From positions 2,666,001 through 2,730,000 of the forward strand of contig NZ_CP113264.1 of the NCBI RefSeq assembly GCF_026642255.1: a stretch of 64,000 bases of DNA. The letters run 5' to 3'. Under the pieces are notes generated by a model that saw only the letters and a program-made list of their open reading frames with translations, was not told the origin of the DNA and did not search any database. This document shows, in pieces, positions 1 to 8,042 of the stretch; position 1 is the stretch's first letter; each line of letters starts with the position of its first letter. A program made the position numbers and the translations under genes. The stretch is from Streptomonospora nanhaiensis (lineage in GTDB: Bacteria; Actinomycetota; Actinomycetes; Streptosporangiales; Streptosporangiaceae).

Positions 1-540
1 GCTCCGGCCGATCTTCCCGATGCCCGCCTTGCTCGTGCGGGAGAAGGGGGTGTGGACGGTGACGGTGCCGCTGGTGGACAGCAGCGCGGCCGTGTTGACC
101 GCGGCGATGAACTCCGGCCTGGTGTCGGGGTAGACGTCGTGGTCGTCGGCGTGGACCGCGGTGACGACGCGGTCGTGCCCCAGGGTCTGCGCGATGCCCA
201 GGGCCGCGAAGACGAACGTGCCGTTCCTGGACGGCACCACGGTGACGCCGGTGGAGTCGGCGCCGCCGTCCCCGTACACGCCGTTGGAGTAGGGGCCGCT
301 CGGCACGTCGATGGTGGGGTCGGTGAAGGAGGAGCGGAGCTTGGCCCCCCAGGAGGAGAGGTCGATGAAGTGGTAGTCCACGCCGTAGTGCTCGGCCAGG
401 CTCCTCGCCGACTGGATCTCGGCCGCGTTGCGCTGGGAGTAGTTGATGTTGAGGACCGCGCCGGCGCGTCCCTCCTGGGCGGAGAGGGCCAGGGCGGTGG
501 CGGAGTCCATGCCGCCGGACAGCAGTACCAGGTCGCTCAT
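1..540 (-). CDS. queC: 7-cyano-7-deazaguanine synthase QueC (N-terminal part, cut by window edge)
   Basis: QueC makes preQ0 from 7-carboxy-7-deazaguanine with ATP and ammonia, a step shared by queuosine, 7-deazaguanine DNA marks and deazapurine metabolites. The visible 180 codons start at ATG 540 behind a GGGAG ribosome site. They show the N-terminal PP-loop LSGGMDSATAL (residues about 7-17), then NYSQRNAAEIQSA and the QueC-typical stretch VPSRNGTFVFAALGIA followed by DDHDVYPDTRPEFI. The C-terminal zinc-binding cysteines lie beyond the window, so integrity cannot be judged. No queD or queE is visible on this side; any partners would be at coordinates below 1. Family assignment is firm, the pathway is not. 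Confidence 0.88.
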   Translation of the reverse strand, partial: MSDLVLLSGGMDSATALALSAQEGRAGAVLNINYSQRNAAEIQSARSLAEHYGVDYHFIDLSSWGAKLRSSFTDPTIDVPSGPYSNGVYGDGGADSTGVTVVPSRNGTFVFAALGIAQTLGHDRVVTAVHADDHDVYPDTRPEFIAAVNTAALLSTSGTVTVHTPFSRTSKAGIGKIGRS

Positions 541-1327
541 TGCAGATCTCCCTTTCGGTTGCCTTCGTCGGTGCGGGTTCAACGGTGAGAGGGGGAGTCC
601 CGTGGGGCCGCCCCGGCACTCCTCGTGCGGGGCCTCGGTGGTGTGCCGCCCGGCTCTGTCCGCCGCCCGGGGTCGGGCGGACGGAGGGCACGGGGCCGGC
701 GTCCGGCACAAGGGGCCGGCCCGGTGGCGGCGGGGGAGCCCGCGGACGCCTGCCGCGGGGGTCGGCGGGCAGGCGGTCGGGTCGGACACGGTGTGTCACC
801 ACCTGTGGCGACGGGCGGGCTCGGGGCTCGGGGGCAGGTGGACCGGGGCCGTGTCAGGACGGCAGGACCGTCTCCCGGTGCGGGGTCCGCAGGAGGGAGC
901 CGGCCCACGTTCTCGATGCGGGCCTGCGCGGGCCCGCCGTGGGACCGTCGCCGCTCGCGTCCGGGCGGTGGGCCGGGCCATGGGTGCGCCGGGCCGCATC
1001 ATCGGCGGCACGAGCGGCGGGCACCCGGCACAGGTGAGGGATCACGGTCGGCTCCAAGCATCCTTGGCGACACTGCTCCCAGTTGAGCAGATCCGGATCC
1101 GTCGTGTGAGGGGTTTCGCGGAACCCGGTTCGCACGTCGCGGGGGAGTCCGCCGGATGTACCGCGTCGCTGGACGGGTCCCCGGCCGTCGTTCCAGGAGA
1201 GCCCGTCCCGGCGCCCACGGCGGCGCCCCGCGGCCCGGCGCCCGAGGTTCGCCCCGGCGGAGAGCACGGTATCCCCCAGGGCCCCGGCCGCGACAGGACT
1301 TGCTGCTCCATTCCGACGAGCGCCGAA

Positions 1328-1338
1328 TGGTCGGACCA
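1328..1338. promoter_or_regulatory. FadR/FCD-type operator TGGTCGGACCA
   Basis: TGGTC-G-GACCA is a perfect 5-1-5 palindrome. It fits the TGGTnnnACCA core recognised by FadR-subfamily GntR regulators such as PdhR and LldR. It lies about 210 bases before a gene of that subfamily, so autoregulation is the simplest inference. Confidence 0.5.
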
Positions 1339-1409
1339 CTCTGTCGTGAGGAGAAGCAAGTCGAGGAAATAAGCTGGTTTTTCGGCGGAGAGCAATGATG
1401 TATCAGAAA

Positions 1410-1424
1410 ATTGGTATGATGAAT
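1410..1424 (+). promoter_or_regulatory. possible promoter and second, imperfect GntR site
   Basis: ATTGGTATGATGAAT contains a TATGAT hexamer (1415-1420) suitable as a -10 box and one TGGT half-site. The other half (ATGA) is degenerate and no good -35 is seen. It is the most AT-rich point before the GntR gene. Confidence 0.3.
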
Positions 1425-1549
1425 CGCCCGTCAAAGGGAACGGTGCGGCAGCCTCTCGGAGTCCGGACCGGACACGGACGCCGCCCGGAACACAGCGAGG
1501 GGCGCCCCGCGAGGGCGGTGCGCCACGGCCCGACGACTTGGAGAGATCC

Positions 1550-2371
1550 GTGCCCCACGATCCCGGCGGAGAGCGCACGCCCGTCACCCAGAGGGCCGTC
1601 GAGCGGATCAAGGCGATGATCGCGGGGGGCGAGGTCGGCCCCGGCGAGCGCCTGCCCACCGAACGCGACCTGGCGGTCCAGCTCGGGGTCTCCCGCAGTT
1701 CCATGCGCGAGGCCATCCGCGCCCTCACCACGCTCGGTGTCCTGGAGGCCCGCCACGGGGCGGGCGTCTACGTCACGGCGCTGCGCCCCGCGGACCTGCT
1801 GGAGACCTTCTCGGTGCTCGCCGAGGTGTCCCAGGGGCAGACCCTCCTGGAGGTCCTCCAGGTGCGCCGGATGCTCGAACCCGCCGCCACGGCCCTGGCG
1901 GCGGCGCGGGCCGACGCGCGCGACCTGGAACGCATCGGCGCGCTGCTGGAGCGCATGGACGGCTCCGACGCCATGGACTGCGCGGGGGCTCCGGGGGGCG
2001 CGGCGCCGGAGGGCGGCACACGCCCCCGCCGGGAGTCCCCCGACGGGGGCGTGCTCGACACGGCCGGCGCGGACCTCGGCTTCCACCAGGCCATCGTGGC
2101 CAGCACCGGCAACGCCACGCTGGCGGCGATCGGGGAGGGCCTGTCCTCCCGCACCTTCAACGCCCGCGTGTGGGCCGGGCACCGTGAGGCCGGTCTGAGC
2201 GCCGCGCTCCACGAGGACCACGAGCGCATCCACGAGGCCCTGGTCGCGCGCGACCCCGACGCGGCCAGGGCCGCCGCGACCGTGCACGTCCTGCGGGTGG
2301 AGCGCTGGCTCCGGGCCGACCTCGCGCAGGGGGACGGGGCCGGAACCCGAACGCGGGCGCCGGGACGGTGA
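1550..2371 (+). CDS. GntR-family regulator, FadR/FCD subfamily
   Basis: A DNA-binding repressor with an N-terminal winged helix (ERLPTERDLAVQLGVSRSSMREAIRAL, given here as ERLPTERDLAVQ then SSMREAIRAL, residues about 30-60) and a C-terminal helical FCD ligand domain ending in D/H-type metal-ligand helices (LGFHQAIVASTGN, then HEDHERIHEAL). I prefer GTG 1550, with GGAGAG four bases upstream, over TTG 1538. Between the first FCD helices and LGFHQ there is an unusual Gly/Pro-rich insertion of about 30 residues (around residues 145-172). Ligands of this subfamily are small organic acids; no catabolic genes lie next to it, so the target is unknown apart from probable autoregulation through the palindrome at 1328. 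Confidence 0.85.
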   Translation: MPHDPGGERTPVTQRAVERIKAMIAGGEVGPGERLPTERDLAVQLGVSRSSMREAIRALTTLGVLEARHGAGVYVTALRPADLLETFSVLAEVSQGQTLLEVLQVRRMLEPAATALAAARADARDLERIGALLERMDGSDAMDCAGAPGGAAPEGGTRPRRESPDGGVLDTAGADLGFHQAIVASTGNATLAAIGEGLSSRTFNARVWAGHREAGLSAALHEDHERIHEALVARDPDAARAAATVHVLRVERWLRADLAQGDGAGTRTRAPGR

Positions 2372-2396
2372 GGGGACCACCGCCGGCGCCGGGGGC

Positions 2397-2732
2397 TCAG
2401 CCGTCCCCGTCGCGGATCCCGTCCGCGAACTCCTCCGCCCCGAGCACGCGCGTCAGGTCCTCCCCGTCCGGCGCCCGGTCCTGCTCCTCCGCCGGTTCGG
2501 GGGCCTGCTCGGGGACCTCCTGGCGCAGTTCCGCGCCGATGCCGAGGGCGTCGTGGTCCTCGAGCTCCTCGATCCGGAGGCCGTGCGGGTGGTCCGACAG
2601 GTACTCGGCCACCGCCGTGTCCTGGTCCGCCGCGCCCACGTCCATGTCCGCGTCCACGTCGTCGATGTCGCTCTCGTGTCCGGGCGCGGGGTCGAAGGGC
2701 CCCACGCCGGACCCGTCGGGTCGTCCTGTCAC
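2397..2732 (-). CDS. small acidic hypothetical protein
   Basis: A 111-residue, strongly acidic protein (many Asp and Glu) starting at GTG 2732 behind a GGGGGAGG ribosome site. The middle reads HPHGLRIEELEDHDALGIG and the C-terminal half is Glu/Pro/Asp-rich. It is vaguely reminiscent of the acidic actinobacterial DUF5709 proteins, but I cannot assign it. No signal peptide or membrane segment is visible. It stands alone between two oppositely oriented genes. Confidence 0.55.
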   Translation of the reverse strand: MTGRPDGSGVGPFDPAPGHESDIDDVDADMDVGAADQDTAVAEYLSDHPHGLRIEELEDHDALGIGAELRQEVPEQAPEPAEEQDRAPDGEDLTRVLGAEEFADGIRDGDG

Positions 2733-2895
2733 CGGCCTCCCCCTCGCTCTCGTGGTCCCTACCCCTGATCATGCCTGGTCAGGGCAGGGGATGCCAGAGG
2801 GGCGTGCGGACCGGGGACCCGGCGGGGACGAAGCGGTCACCAGGGCCGGAACGCCGCGTGGTCACGGACGGTAGGATTTGGCGCTGTTGTCCGAG

Positions 2896-3759
2896 ATGAC
2901 GAACGGAGTCCCCTCTCCCGTGACCGTGCGCGACCGGGTCCGAACGATCGTCGACGCCTCCTGGTTCCAGGCGAGTGTCGTCACCCTCATCCTGATCAAC
3001 GCCGTCATCCTCGGCGTGGAGACCTCCCCCCGGGCGATGGCGGCCCACGGCGAACTCCTCCGCGGTATCGACATCGTGATCCTCGCCCTGTTCGTCCTCG
3101 AACTGGGGCTGCGGGTCTACGCCCACCGGGCGGAGTTCTTCCGCGACCCCTGGAGCTGGTTCGACATGGTGATCGTCGGGATCGCCCTGCTGCCCACCTC
3201 CGGGCCGTTCTCCGTGCTCCGGGTGCTGCGCGTCCTCAGGGTGCTGCGGCTGCTCTCGGTGATCCCGTCCCTGCGGCACGTCGTGTCCGGCCTGTTCCGG
3301 GCCCTGCCCGGCATGATGTCCATCCTCTTCCTGGTGATGCTGCTGCTCTACGTGTCGGCGGTCATGGCCACGCGGCTCTTCGCGGACGACTCCCCGGAGT
3401 ACTTCCGGGACCTCCCCACCTCGCTGTTCACCCTCTTCCAGATCGCCACCGCCGACGGCTGGGGCACCATCGCCAAGGACGTGATGGAGCACACGCCGAT
3501 GGCCTGGGTGTTCTTCGTGGTCTTCGTCCTGGTGTCCACCCTCGTCGCCCTGAACCTGTTCATCGCCGTCGCCGTGGAGGCGCTGGAGAAGGACGACGGC
3601 GAGGAGAGCGGGGACGGCCCCGGGGACGGGCGGGGCGGCCGCGCGGTGCCCGACCCGGACGACGGCGGCCCCGACCCGGGACACGCGATGATCATGGCGG
3701 AGCTCCGGACGCTGCGCGCCGAGGTGGCCGAGCTGCGCCGGGAGCGCCAGGAGGTGTGA
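2896..3759 (+). CDS. voltage-gated ion channel, NaChBac-like single-domain
   Basis: A 287-residue channel subunit with S1-S6 topology, which would act as a tetramer in the membrane. S4 is the arginine ladder SVLRVLRVLRVLRLL (about residue 106 on). The pore helix and filter read FTLFQIATADGWGT, with the filter at about residues 185-190, and S6 is VFFVVFVLVSTLVALNLFIAVAV. A charged C-terminal tail ends in a short Leu/Glu/Arg coiled coil, as in bacterial sodium channels. The usual filter is TLESW; here it is TADGW, so Asp replaces the conserved Glu and selectivity is uncertain. A TAGGAT -10-like box at 2872-2877 abuts the TTG at 2878, so I favour ATG 2896. It forms its own transcription unit. 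Confidence 0.85.
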   Translation: MTNGVPSPVTVRDRVRTIVDASWFQASVVTLILINAVILGVETSPRAMAAHGELLRGIDIVILALFVLELGLRVYAHRAEFFRDPWSWFDMVIVGIALLPTSGPFSVLRVLRVLRVLRLLSVIPSLRHVVSGLFRALPGMMSILFLVMLLLYVSAVMATRLFADDSPEYFRDLPTSLFTLFQIATADGWGTIAKDVMEHTPMAWVFFVVFVLVSTLVALNLFIAVAVEALEKDDGEESGDGPGDGRGGRAVPDPDDGGPDPGHAMIMAELRTLRAEVAELRRERQEV

Positions 3760-3971
3760 CCGCCCGCGGGGGCCGGTCCCCGCGGCGCGCCGTCTTCCGG
3801 CCGGGGCTGTGGAAAGCCCCGGAAGCGGTGGTGTTCGTGGCAGGCTAGGGCTGTGCGCCGGACGCCTTCGGACGGTTCGGCGGCACAGCCGCACGGTGGG
3901 GGCGGCACGCGGACCCGGCATCCGTGCGCCGCCGCCCGCACCTGACCGCACGGACGACGAGGAGCGACCGG

Positions 3972-5672
3972 ATGTCTGCCAGCACACCCCTCCCTCGCAC
4001 CGGGGACACCGGAGAGGGGGCCGCCCCGGGCCTCCCCCTGGACCGCAGGGGGGAGTGGACCGCGCTGGGAGAGCACCGCGCGCGGCTCGGCCCCGCCCAC
4101 CTGCGCGAGCTGTTCGCCGACGACCCCTCCCGGGCCGGGAGGTACACGCTCGACGTCGGCGACCTGCACGTCGACTACTCCAAGAACCTGGTCACCGACG
4201 AGACCCTCGGCCTCCTCGGCGCACTGGCCGCCGCCACCGGCGTCGCCGACCTGCGCGACGCCATGCTGCGCGGCGACCACATCAACGTCACCGAGGGCCG
4301 CGCCGTCCTGCACACGGCCCTGCGCGCGCCCCGCGGGGCGGTCATCGAGGACGACGGCCACGACGTGGTGCCGGAGGTGCACCGGGTCCTGGAGCGCATG
4401 GGCGCCTTCGCCGACCGCGTCCGCTCGCGCGAGTGGCGCGGCCACACCGGCCTGCCCGTGCGCCGGATCGTCAACATCGGCATCGGCGGCTCGGACCTGG
4501 GCCCCGCCATGGCCTACGAGGCGCTGCGCCCCTACACCGACCGGGGCCTGGAGTTCCGGTTCGTGTCCAACGTGGACGGCACCGACCTGCACGAGGCGCT
4601 GATCGACGCGGACCCGGCCACCACGCTGTTCGTGGTCGCGTCCAAGACCTTCACCACCGTCGAGACCATCGCCAACGCCACCGCGGCGCGCGGCTGGCTG
4701 CTGGACGGGCTGGGGGAGAAGCCCGGCGGGGACGCCATCGCCAAGCACTTCGTCGCGGTGTCCACCAACACCCCCGCGGTCGAGGCCTTCGGCATCGACA
4801 CACGCAACATGTTCGAGTTCTGGGACTGGGTGGGGGGCCGCTACTCCTACGACTCGGCCATCGGCCTGTCCCTGATGGTGGCCCTGGGGCGCGAGCGGTT
4901 CCAGGAGATGCTCGCCGGGTTCCACCTGATGGACACCCACTTCGCGACCGCCCCGGTGGAGCGCAACCTGCCGTTCCTGCTCGGGCTGCTGGGCGTCTGG
5001 TACGGCGGCTTCCACGACGCGCAGAGCCACGCGGTCCTGCCCTACAGCCACCACATGTCGAAGTTCACCGCCTACCTCCAGCAGCTCGACATGGAGTCCA
5101 ACGGCAAGTCCGTGCAGCGGGACGGGCGCCCCGTCGCCTGGCAGACCGGCCCCGTCGTGTGGGGCACCCCCGGCACCAACGGCCAGCACGCCTACTTCCA
5201 GCTCCTGCACCAGGGGACCCGGTTCGTGCCGGCGGACCTCATCGGCTTCGCCAACCCGGCCCCCGACCTGCCCGAGTCCCTGGTGCCCCAGCACGACCTG
5301 CTCATGGCCAACCTGTTCGCGCAGGGGCAGGCGCTGGCCTTCGGCAGGACGGCCGAGGAGGTCGCCGAGGAGGGCGTCGCCGCGGAGCTGGTCCCGCACC
5401 GCACCTTCGAGGGCAACCGCCCCACCACGACGATCCTGGCCGACCGGCTCAGCCCGTCCGTCCTGGGCCAGCTCGTCGCCCTCTACGAGCACAAGGTGTT
5501 CGTGCAGGGGGCGGTCTGGAACATCAACTCCTTCGACCAGTGGGGCGTGCAGCTCGGCAAGGTCCTGGCCAAGCGGGTCGAACCCGCGTTGAGCGAGGGC
5601 GCCGACGTGACCGGCCTCGACGCCTCCACCGCGTCCCTGGTGGAGCGCTACCGGTCCCTGCGCGGCAGGTAG
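3972..5672 (+). CDS. pgi: glucose-6-phosphate isomerase
   Basis: Interconverts glucose-6-phosphate and fructose-6-phosphate in the cytoplasm, linking glycolysis, gluconeogenesis and the pentose phosphate route. The 566 residues match the long bacterial Pgi form. Visible signatures are GIGGSDLGP (about residue 170), SKTFTTVET (about 224), NGKSVQRDG (about 377), [19 protein letters not shown] (about 398) and [15 protein letters not shown] (about 516), covering both sugar-isomerase domains and the catalytic Glu/His/Lys positions. ATG 3972 is chosen because GAGGAG precedes it at good distance; an upstream in-frame GTG at 3924 has none. It is monocistronic and ends at a 22-bp perfect hairpin. Confidence 0.97.
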   Translation: MSASTPLPRTGDTGEGAAPGLPLDRRGEWTALGEHRARLGPAHLRELFADDPSRAGRYTLDVGDLHVDYSKNLVTDETLGLLGALAAATGVADLRDAMLRGDHINVTEGRAVLHTALRAPRGAVIEDDGHDVVPEVHRVLERMGAFADRVRSREWRGHTGLPVRRIVNIGIGGSDLGPAMAYEALRPYTDRGLEFRFVSNVDGTDLHEALIDADPATTLFVVASKTFTTVETIANATAARGWLLDGLGEKPGGDAIAKHFVAVSTNTPAVEAFGIDTRNMFEFWDWVGGRYSYDSAIGLSLMVALGRERFQEMLAGFHLMDTHFATAPVERNLPFLLGLLGVWYGGFHDAQSHAVLPYSHHMSKFTAYLQQLDMESNGKSVQRDGRPVAWQTGPVVWGTPGTNGQHAYFQLLHQGTRFVPADLIGFANPAPDLPESLVPQHDLLMANLFAQGQALAFGRTAEEVAEEGVAAELVPHRTFEGNRPTTTILADRLSPSVLGQLVALYEHKVFVQGAVWNINSFDQWGVQLGKVLAKRVEPALSEGADVTGLDASTASLVERYRSLRGR

Positions 5673-5688
5673 GGCCAGGGGAGCGGAT

Positions 5689-5738
5689 CCCGTCTCCGCC
5701 TGCGGGAGGGCCCCATCCCTCCCGCAGGCGGAGACGGG
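5689..5738 (+). terminator. 22-bp perfect hairpin terminator of pgi
   Basis: Arms 5689-5710 and 5717-5738 are exact reverse complements with a 6-nt CCCCAT loop. There is no U-tract, as is usual for terminators in very GC-rich actinobacteria. Confidence 0.85.
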
Positions 5739-5761
5739 GCCGCGCCGCGCCGGAAAACCCT

Positions 5762-5791
5762 TTGCGCGTTCCGCGCCGGTCCGGTTAGCCT
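5762..5791 (+). promoter_or_regulatory. putative promoter of ABC-F leader transcript
   Basis: TTGCGC (5762-5767) and TAGCCT (5786-5791) are separated by 18 bases. The predicted transcript start (about 5798) falls 2-4 bases before the MLN mini-ORF, which would be translated almost leaderless. Confidence 0.5.
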
Positions 5792-5800
5792 GGCGGGGAC

Positions 5801-5812
5801 ATGCTGAACTGA
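5801..5812 (+). CDS. three-codon leader ORF (MLN) of ABC-F attenuator
   Basis: ATG-CTG-AAC-TGA encodes Met-Leu-Asn. It begins a few bases after the predicted transcript start and its stop codon runs into the left arm of a 13-bp long-range inverted repeat. Tiny leader peptides in this position are typical of ribosome-mediated attenuation of antibiotic-resistance ABC-F genes. There is no independent evidence of translation, and such a short ORF could occur by chance; placement rather than sequence is the argument. Confidence 0.45.
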   Translation: MLN

Positions 5813-5974
5813 CATCGAGACCGATCCGCCGCGTGCGCGGGGCTCGCCCGTCCAGGGCTCGAGCCCGCTGTCCCGCACGGCGGACCCACGTTCCCTGTTT
5901 CCCGTTCGCGGCGTCCCCCGGACCCGCGGACCCGTGGTGCGGTCTCGATGTCGGCGACGGACCCCTGTCCGTCG
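5811..5974 (+). promoter_or_regulatory. attenuator-like leader structure upstream of ABC-F gene
   Basis: GACATCGAGACCG (5811-5823) is the exact reverse complement of 5940-5952, closing a loop of about 116 bases. Inside are a bulged stem (5826-5837 with 5874-5883) and the palindrome GGGCTCGAGCCC (5855-5866). Immediately after the right arm comes a hairpin with 8-bp arms, CGACGGAC (5955-5962) and GTCCGTCG (5967-5974), and a CCCT loop. A ribosome paused at the MLN stop would cover the left arm and release the right arm. Which structure terminates transcription is not decidable by eye. Confidence 0.5.
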
Positions 5975-6044
5975 TCCCGGGCCGCTCCACGGATCCGCCT
6001 TCGAGGCGCACCGGGAGGGGACGGCACCGGTCAGGCGTCGAGGC

Positions 6045-6065
6045 CCGCCCCCAGACGAAGGGCGG
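6045..6065 (+). promoter_or_regulatory. hairpin covering the ABC-F ribosome site
   Basis: CCGCCC (6045-6050) can pair with GGGCGG (6060-6065). The latter is the only purine-rich stretch before GTG 6075, so the weak ribosome site AAGGGCGG would be hidden in this stem. Confidence 0.35.
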
Positions 6066-6074
6066 TCCCACTCC

Positions 6075-7787
6075 GTGACCCGTGAATCCACATCCGCACC
6101 GGCCGCGTCGGCGAAGACCCCGCGGCCGCCCCTCCCGGCGGCTCCCGGCACGGGCGGTCCACCGCTGCTGCGCGCCCGCGACCTGGCCCGCGTCTACGGC
6201 GACCGCGTGGTGCTCGACGGTGTCGGCCTCGACGCCGCCCCGGGCCAGAGGCTGGGGCTCGTGGGCGAGAACGGCGCGGGCAAGTCCACCCTGCTGCGCC
6301 TGCTGTCGGGGGAGGAGGAGCCCGACGCCGGCAGGGTGGAACGGCCCGACGACACCGGGTTCCTGTACCAGGAACTTCCCTATGGGCCGGAGACGACACT
6401 GGCCCAGGTCCTGGAGGAGGCCCTGGCGCCCGCCAGGCGTGTGGAGCGGCGGCTCACGGAGACCGCGGCCGCCCTCGACGGCGCCCCCGAGGACGCGGGG
6501 CTGCTGGCGGCGTACGCGGAGGCGCTGGCCGACGCCGAGCGCGGGGAGGTGTGGGACGCCGACCGCCGCGCGGAACTGGTGGTGGCCGGGCTCGGACTGG
6601 ACGGGGTCTCCCCGGGCCGTCCGGTGGGACGGCTGTCGGGCGGTCAGCGAGGCCGCCTGGGCCTGGCCGCGCTGCTGGTCCGCCGTCCGCGCGCCCTGCT
6701 GCTGGACGAGCCGACCAACCACCTGGACGACCGGGCGCTGGAGTTCCTGGAGGGGTACCTGAGAGGGCTGCCGGGGGTGGTGGTGCTGGCCAGCCACGAC
6801 CGGGTGTTCCTGGACGCGGTCTGCACGGGTCTGCTGGACCTGGACCCGGCCGTGGAGGGGCCCGTGTACTACGGCGGCGCGTACTCGTTCTACCTGGAGG
6901 AGAAGAGGGTGGAGCGGGAGCGCTGGGAGCAGCGCTACCAGCGGGAGCAGAACGACCTGAAGGGGCTGCGCGAGGCGGTGCGCACCACGTCGCGGCAGGT
7001 CGCGCCGGACCGGGCGCCCCGGGACAACGCCAAGATGGCGTACGACTACTCGGGCGGGCGCGTGGACAAGCAGGTGTCGCGCCGCGTGCGCAACGCGCGG
7101 GGGCGCCTGGAGGACCTGGAGCGCGACCAGGTGCGCAGGCCGCCGAGGCCGCTGGTGTTCGGCGCCGCACTGACCCGTGACCCCGGGGAGGCCGGCGGGA
7201 ACGCGATCACGCTGCGGAACGCGGTGGTGCCGGGGCGGTTGCGCCTGGACCGCCTGGACGTGCCTTCGGACGGCCGGCTCCTGGTGACGGGCCCGAACGG
7301 GGCAGGCAAGTCCACACTGCTGTACGTCCTGGGGCGCCGGCTGCGGCCGGAGTCCGGTGAGGTGCTGTGGCGGAGGGGCGTGTCGGTGGCGCTGCTGGAG
7401 CAGGACGTGGTGTTCCGCGACCCGCAGCGGACCCCGCGCGGGCTCTACGACGGGTTGAACGCGTCGCTGCCCGACGCTCCGCGCCTGACGGACCTGGGCC
7501 TGGTGGCGCCGCGCGACCTGGACCGGCCGGTGGGGGAGCTGAGCGTGGGGCAGCGCCGACGGCTCGCGCTCGCGATGCTGGTCGGCCACTCCCCGGACGT
7601 GCTGCTGCTGGACGAGCCGACCAACCACCTGTCGCTGTCCCTGGCGGAGGAGCTGGAGGAGGCGCTGGGCACGGCGCCGGGGGCCGTGGTGGTGGCCTCG
7701 CACGACCGCTGGCTGCGCCGCAACTGGTCCTGGGACGAGTTGCGGCTGGTCGACGGCGGAGCCGCGGGGGCGGAGGCCGGGTTCTAG
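6075..7787 (+). CDS. ABC-F family ATPase, antibiotic-resistance/ribosome-protection type
   Basis: A 570-residue protein with two ABC ATPase cassettes and no membrane domain. ABC-F proteins bind the ribosomal E site; resistance-type members displace macrolides, lincosamides or pleuromutilins. Cassette 1 has GENGAGKST (about residue 64), LSGGQRGRL (about 187) and LLLDEPTNHLDD (about 209). Cassette 2 has GPNGAGKST (about 406), LSVGQRRRL (about 490) and LLLDEPTNHLSLSL (about 512). The linker between them (about 240-350) is long and basic, with NAKMAYDYSGGRVDKQVSRR, like actinomycete resistance ABC-Fs of the TlrC/LmrC kind. GTG 6075 begins conserved coding sequence. The 280-nt structured leader with a mini-ORF supports drug-inducible control. 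No antibiotic biosynthesis genes are adjacent. Confidence 0.85.
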   Translation: MTRESTSAPAASAKTPRPPLPAAPGTGGPPLLRARDLARVYGDRVVLDGVGLDAAPGQRLGLVGENGAGKSTLLRLLSGEEEPDAGRVERPDDTGFLYQELPYGPETTLAQVLEEALAPARRVERRLTETAAALDGAPEDAGLLAAYAEALADAERGEVWDADRRAELVVAGLGLDGVSPGRPVGRLSGGQRGRLGLAALLVRRPRALLLDEPTNHLDDRALEFLEGYLRGLPGVVVLASHDRVFLDAVCTGLLDLDPAVEGPVYYGGAYSFYLEEKRVERERWEQRYQREQNDLKGLREAVRTTSRQVAPDRAPRDNAKMAYDYSGGRVDKQVSRRVRNARGRLEDLERDQVRRPPRPLVFGAALTRDPGEAGGNAITLRNAVVPGRLRLDRLDVPSDGRLLVTGPNGAGKSTLLYVLGRRLRPESGEVLWRRGVSVALLEQDVVFRDPQRTPRGLYDGLNASLPDAPRLTDLGLVAPRDLDRPVGELSVGQRRRLALAMLVGHSPDVLLLDEPTNHLSLSLAEELEEALGTAPGAVVVASHDRWLRRNWSWDELRLVDGGAAGAEAGF

Positions 7788-7810
7788 GTCCGGGCCGCGC
7801 ACGTCGCCGG

Positions 7811-7850
7811 TGTGGTGGGAGGGGGTTCCCGTCGGAACCCTCCCCGCCAC
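7811..7850 (+). terminator. hairpin terminator after ABC-F gene
   Basis: GGTTCC (7824-7829), loop CGTC, GGAACC (7834-7839), extended through G-rich and C-rich arms with a small bulge to about 7811 and 7850. It starts about 25 bases after the stop codon. Confidence 0.6.
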
Positions 7851-7989
7851 CGCCGTGGTGGGCCGGTGGAACGTGTACTTCTGGGCGGCTTCGACGCCCG
7901 AACGCGCTGGAGGTACGAGAAAGCGGCGGAGGAAGCGACCGGCGCGAAACAGGAAAAATGGACGAATCTACGACATAAAGGTGAGAGGT

Positions 7990-8015
7990 TTCGAGCCTGA
8001 CAAAGGTGGCTCGAA
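7990..8015 (-). terminator. hairpin downstream of nucleotidyltransferase gene
   Basis: TTCGAGCC (7990-7997) and GGCTCGAA (8008-8015) form an 8-bp perfect stem with a 10-nt loop, 28 bases beyond the stop of the minus-strand gene. The surrounding 7930-7990 is AT-rich compared with the window. Confidence 0.45.
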
Positions 8016-8042
8016 CACAAGCAGTTCCGCTCCTCTCCGGGT

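Larger units (their letters stand above)
541..1549. other. 1-kb gene-free region between queC and a GntR gene
   Basis: I find no convincing gene here. Open frames exist on both strands but their translations are Arg/Gly/Pro-rich low-complexity sequence with no family resemblance. Positions about 541-1290 are very GC-rich. Positions about 1300-1450 become AT-richer and contain a FadR-type palindrome and a TATGAT hexamer, which looks like the control region of the downstream regulator. Confidence 0.6.

Noticed and set aside
541-700. Possible preQ1 riboswitch before queC
   Set aside because: The leader is GC-rich and shows no pseudoknot-type A-rich tail or C-rich loop characteristic of preQ1 aptamers.
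3348-7850. A 1500-codon open frame on the minus strand across pgi and the ABC-F gene
   Set aside because: It runs antisense to two clear genes, and its translation is Arg/Gly/Val/Gln-rich without domains. High GC in third codon positions removes stops from the opposite strand.
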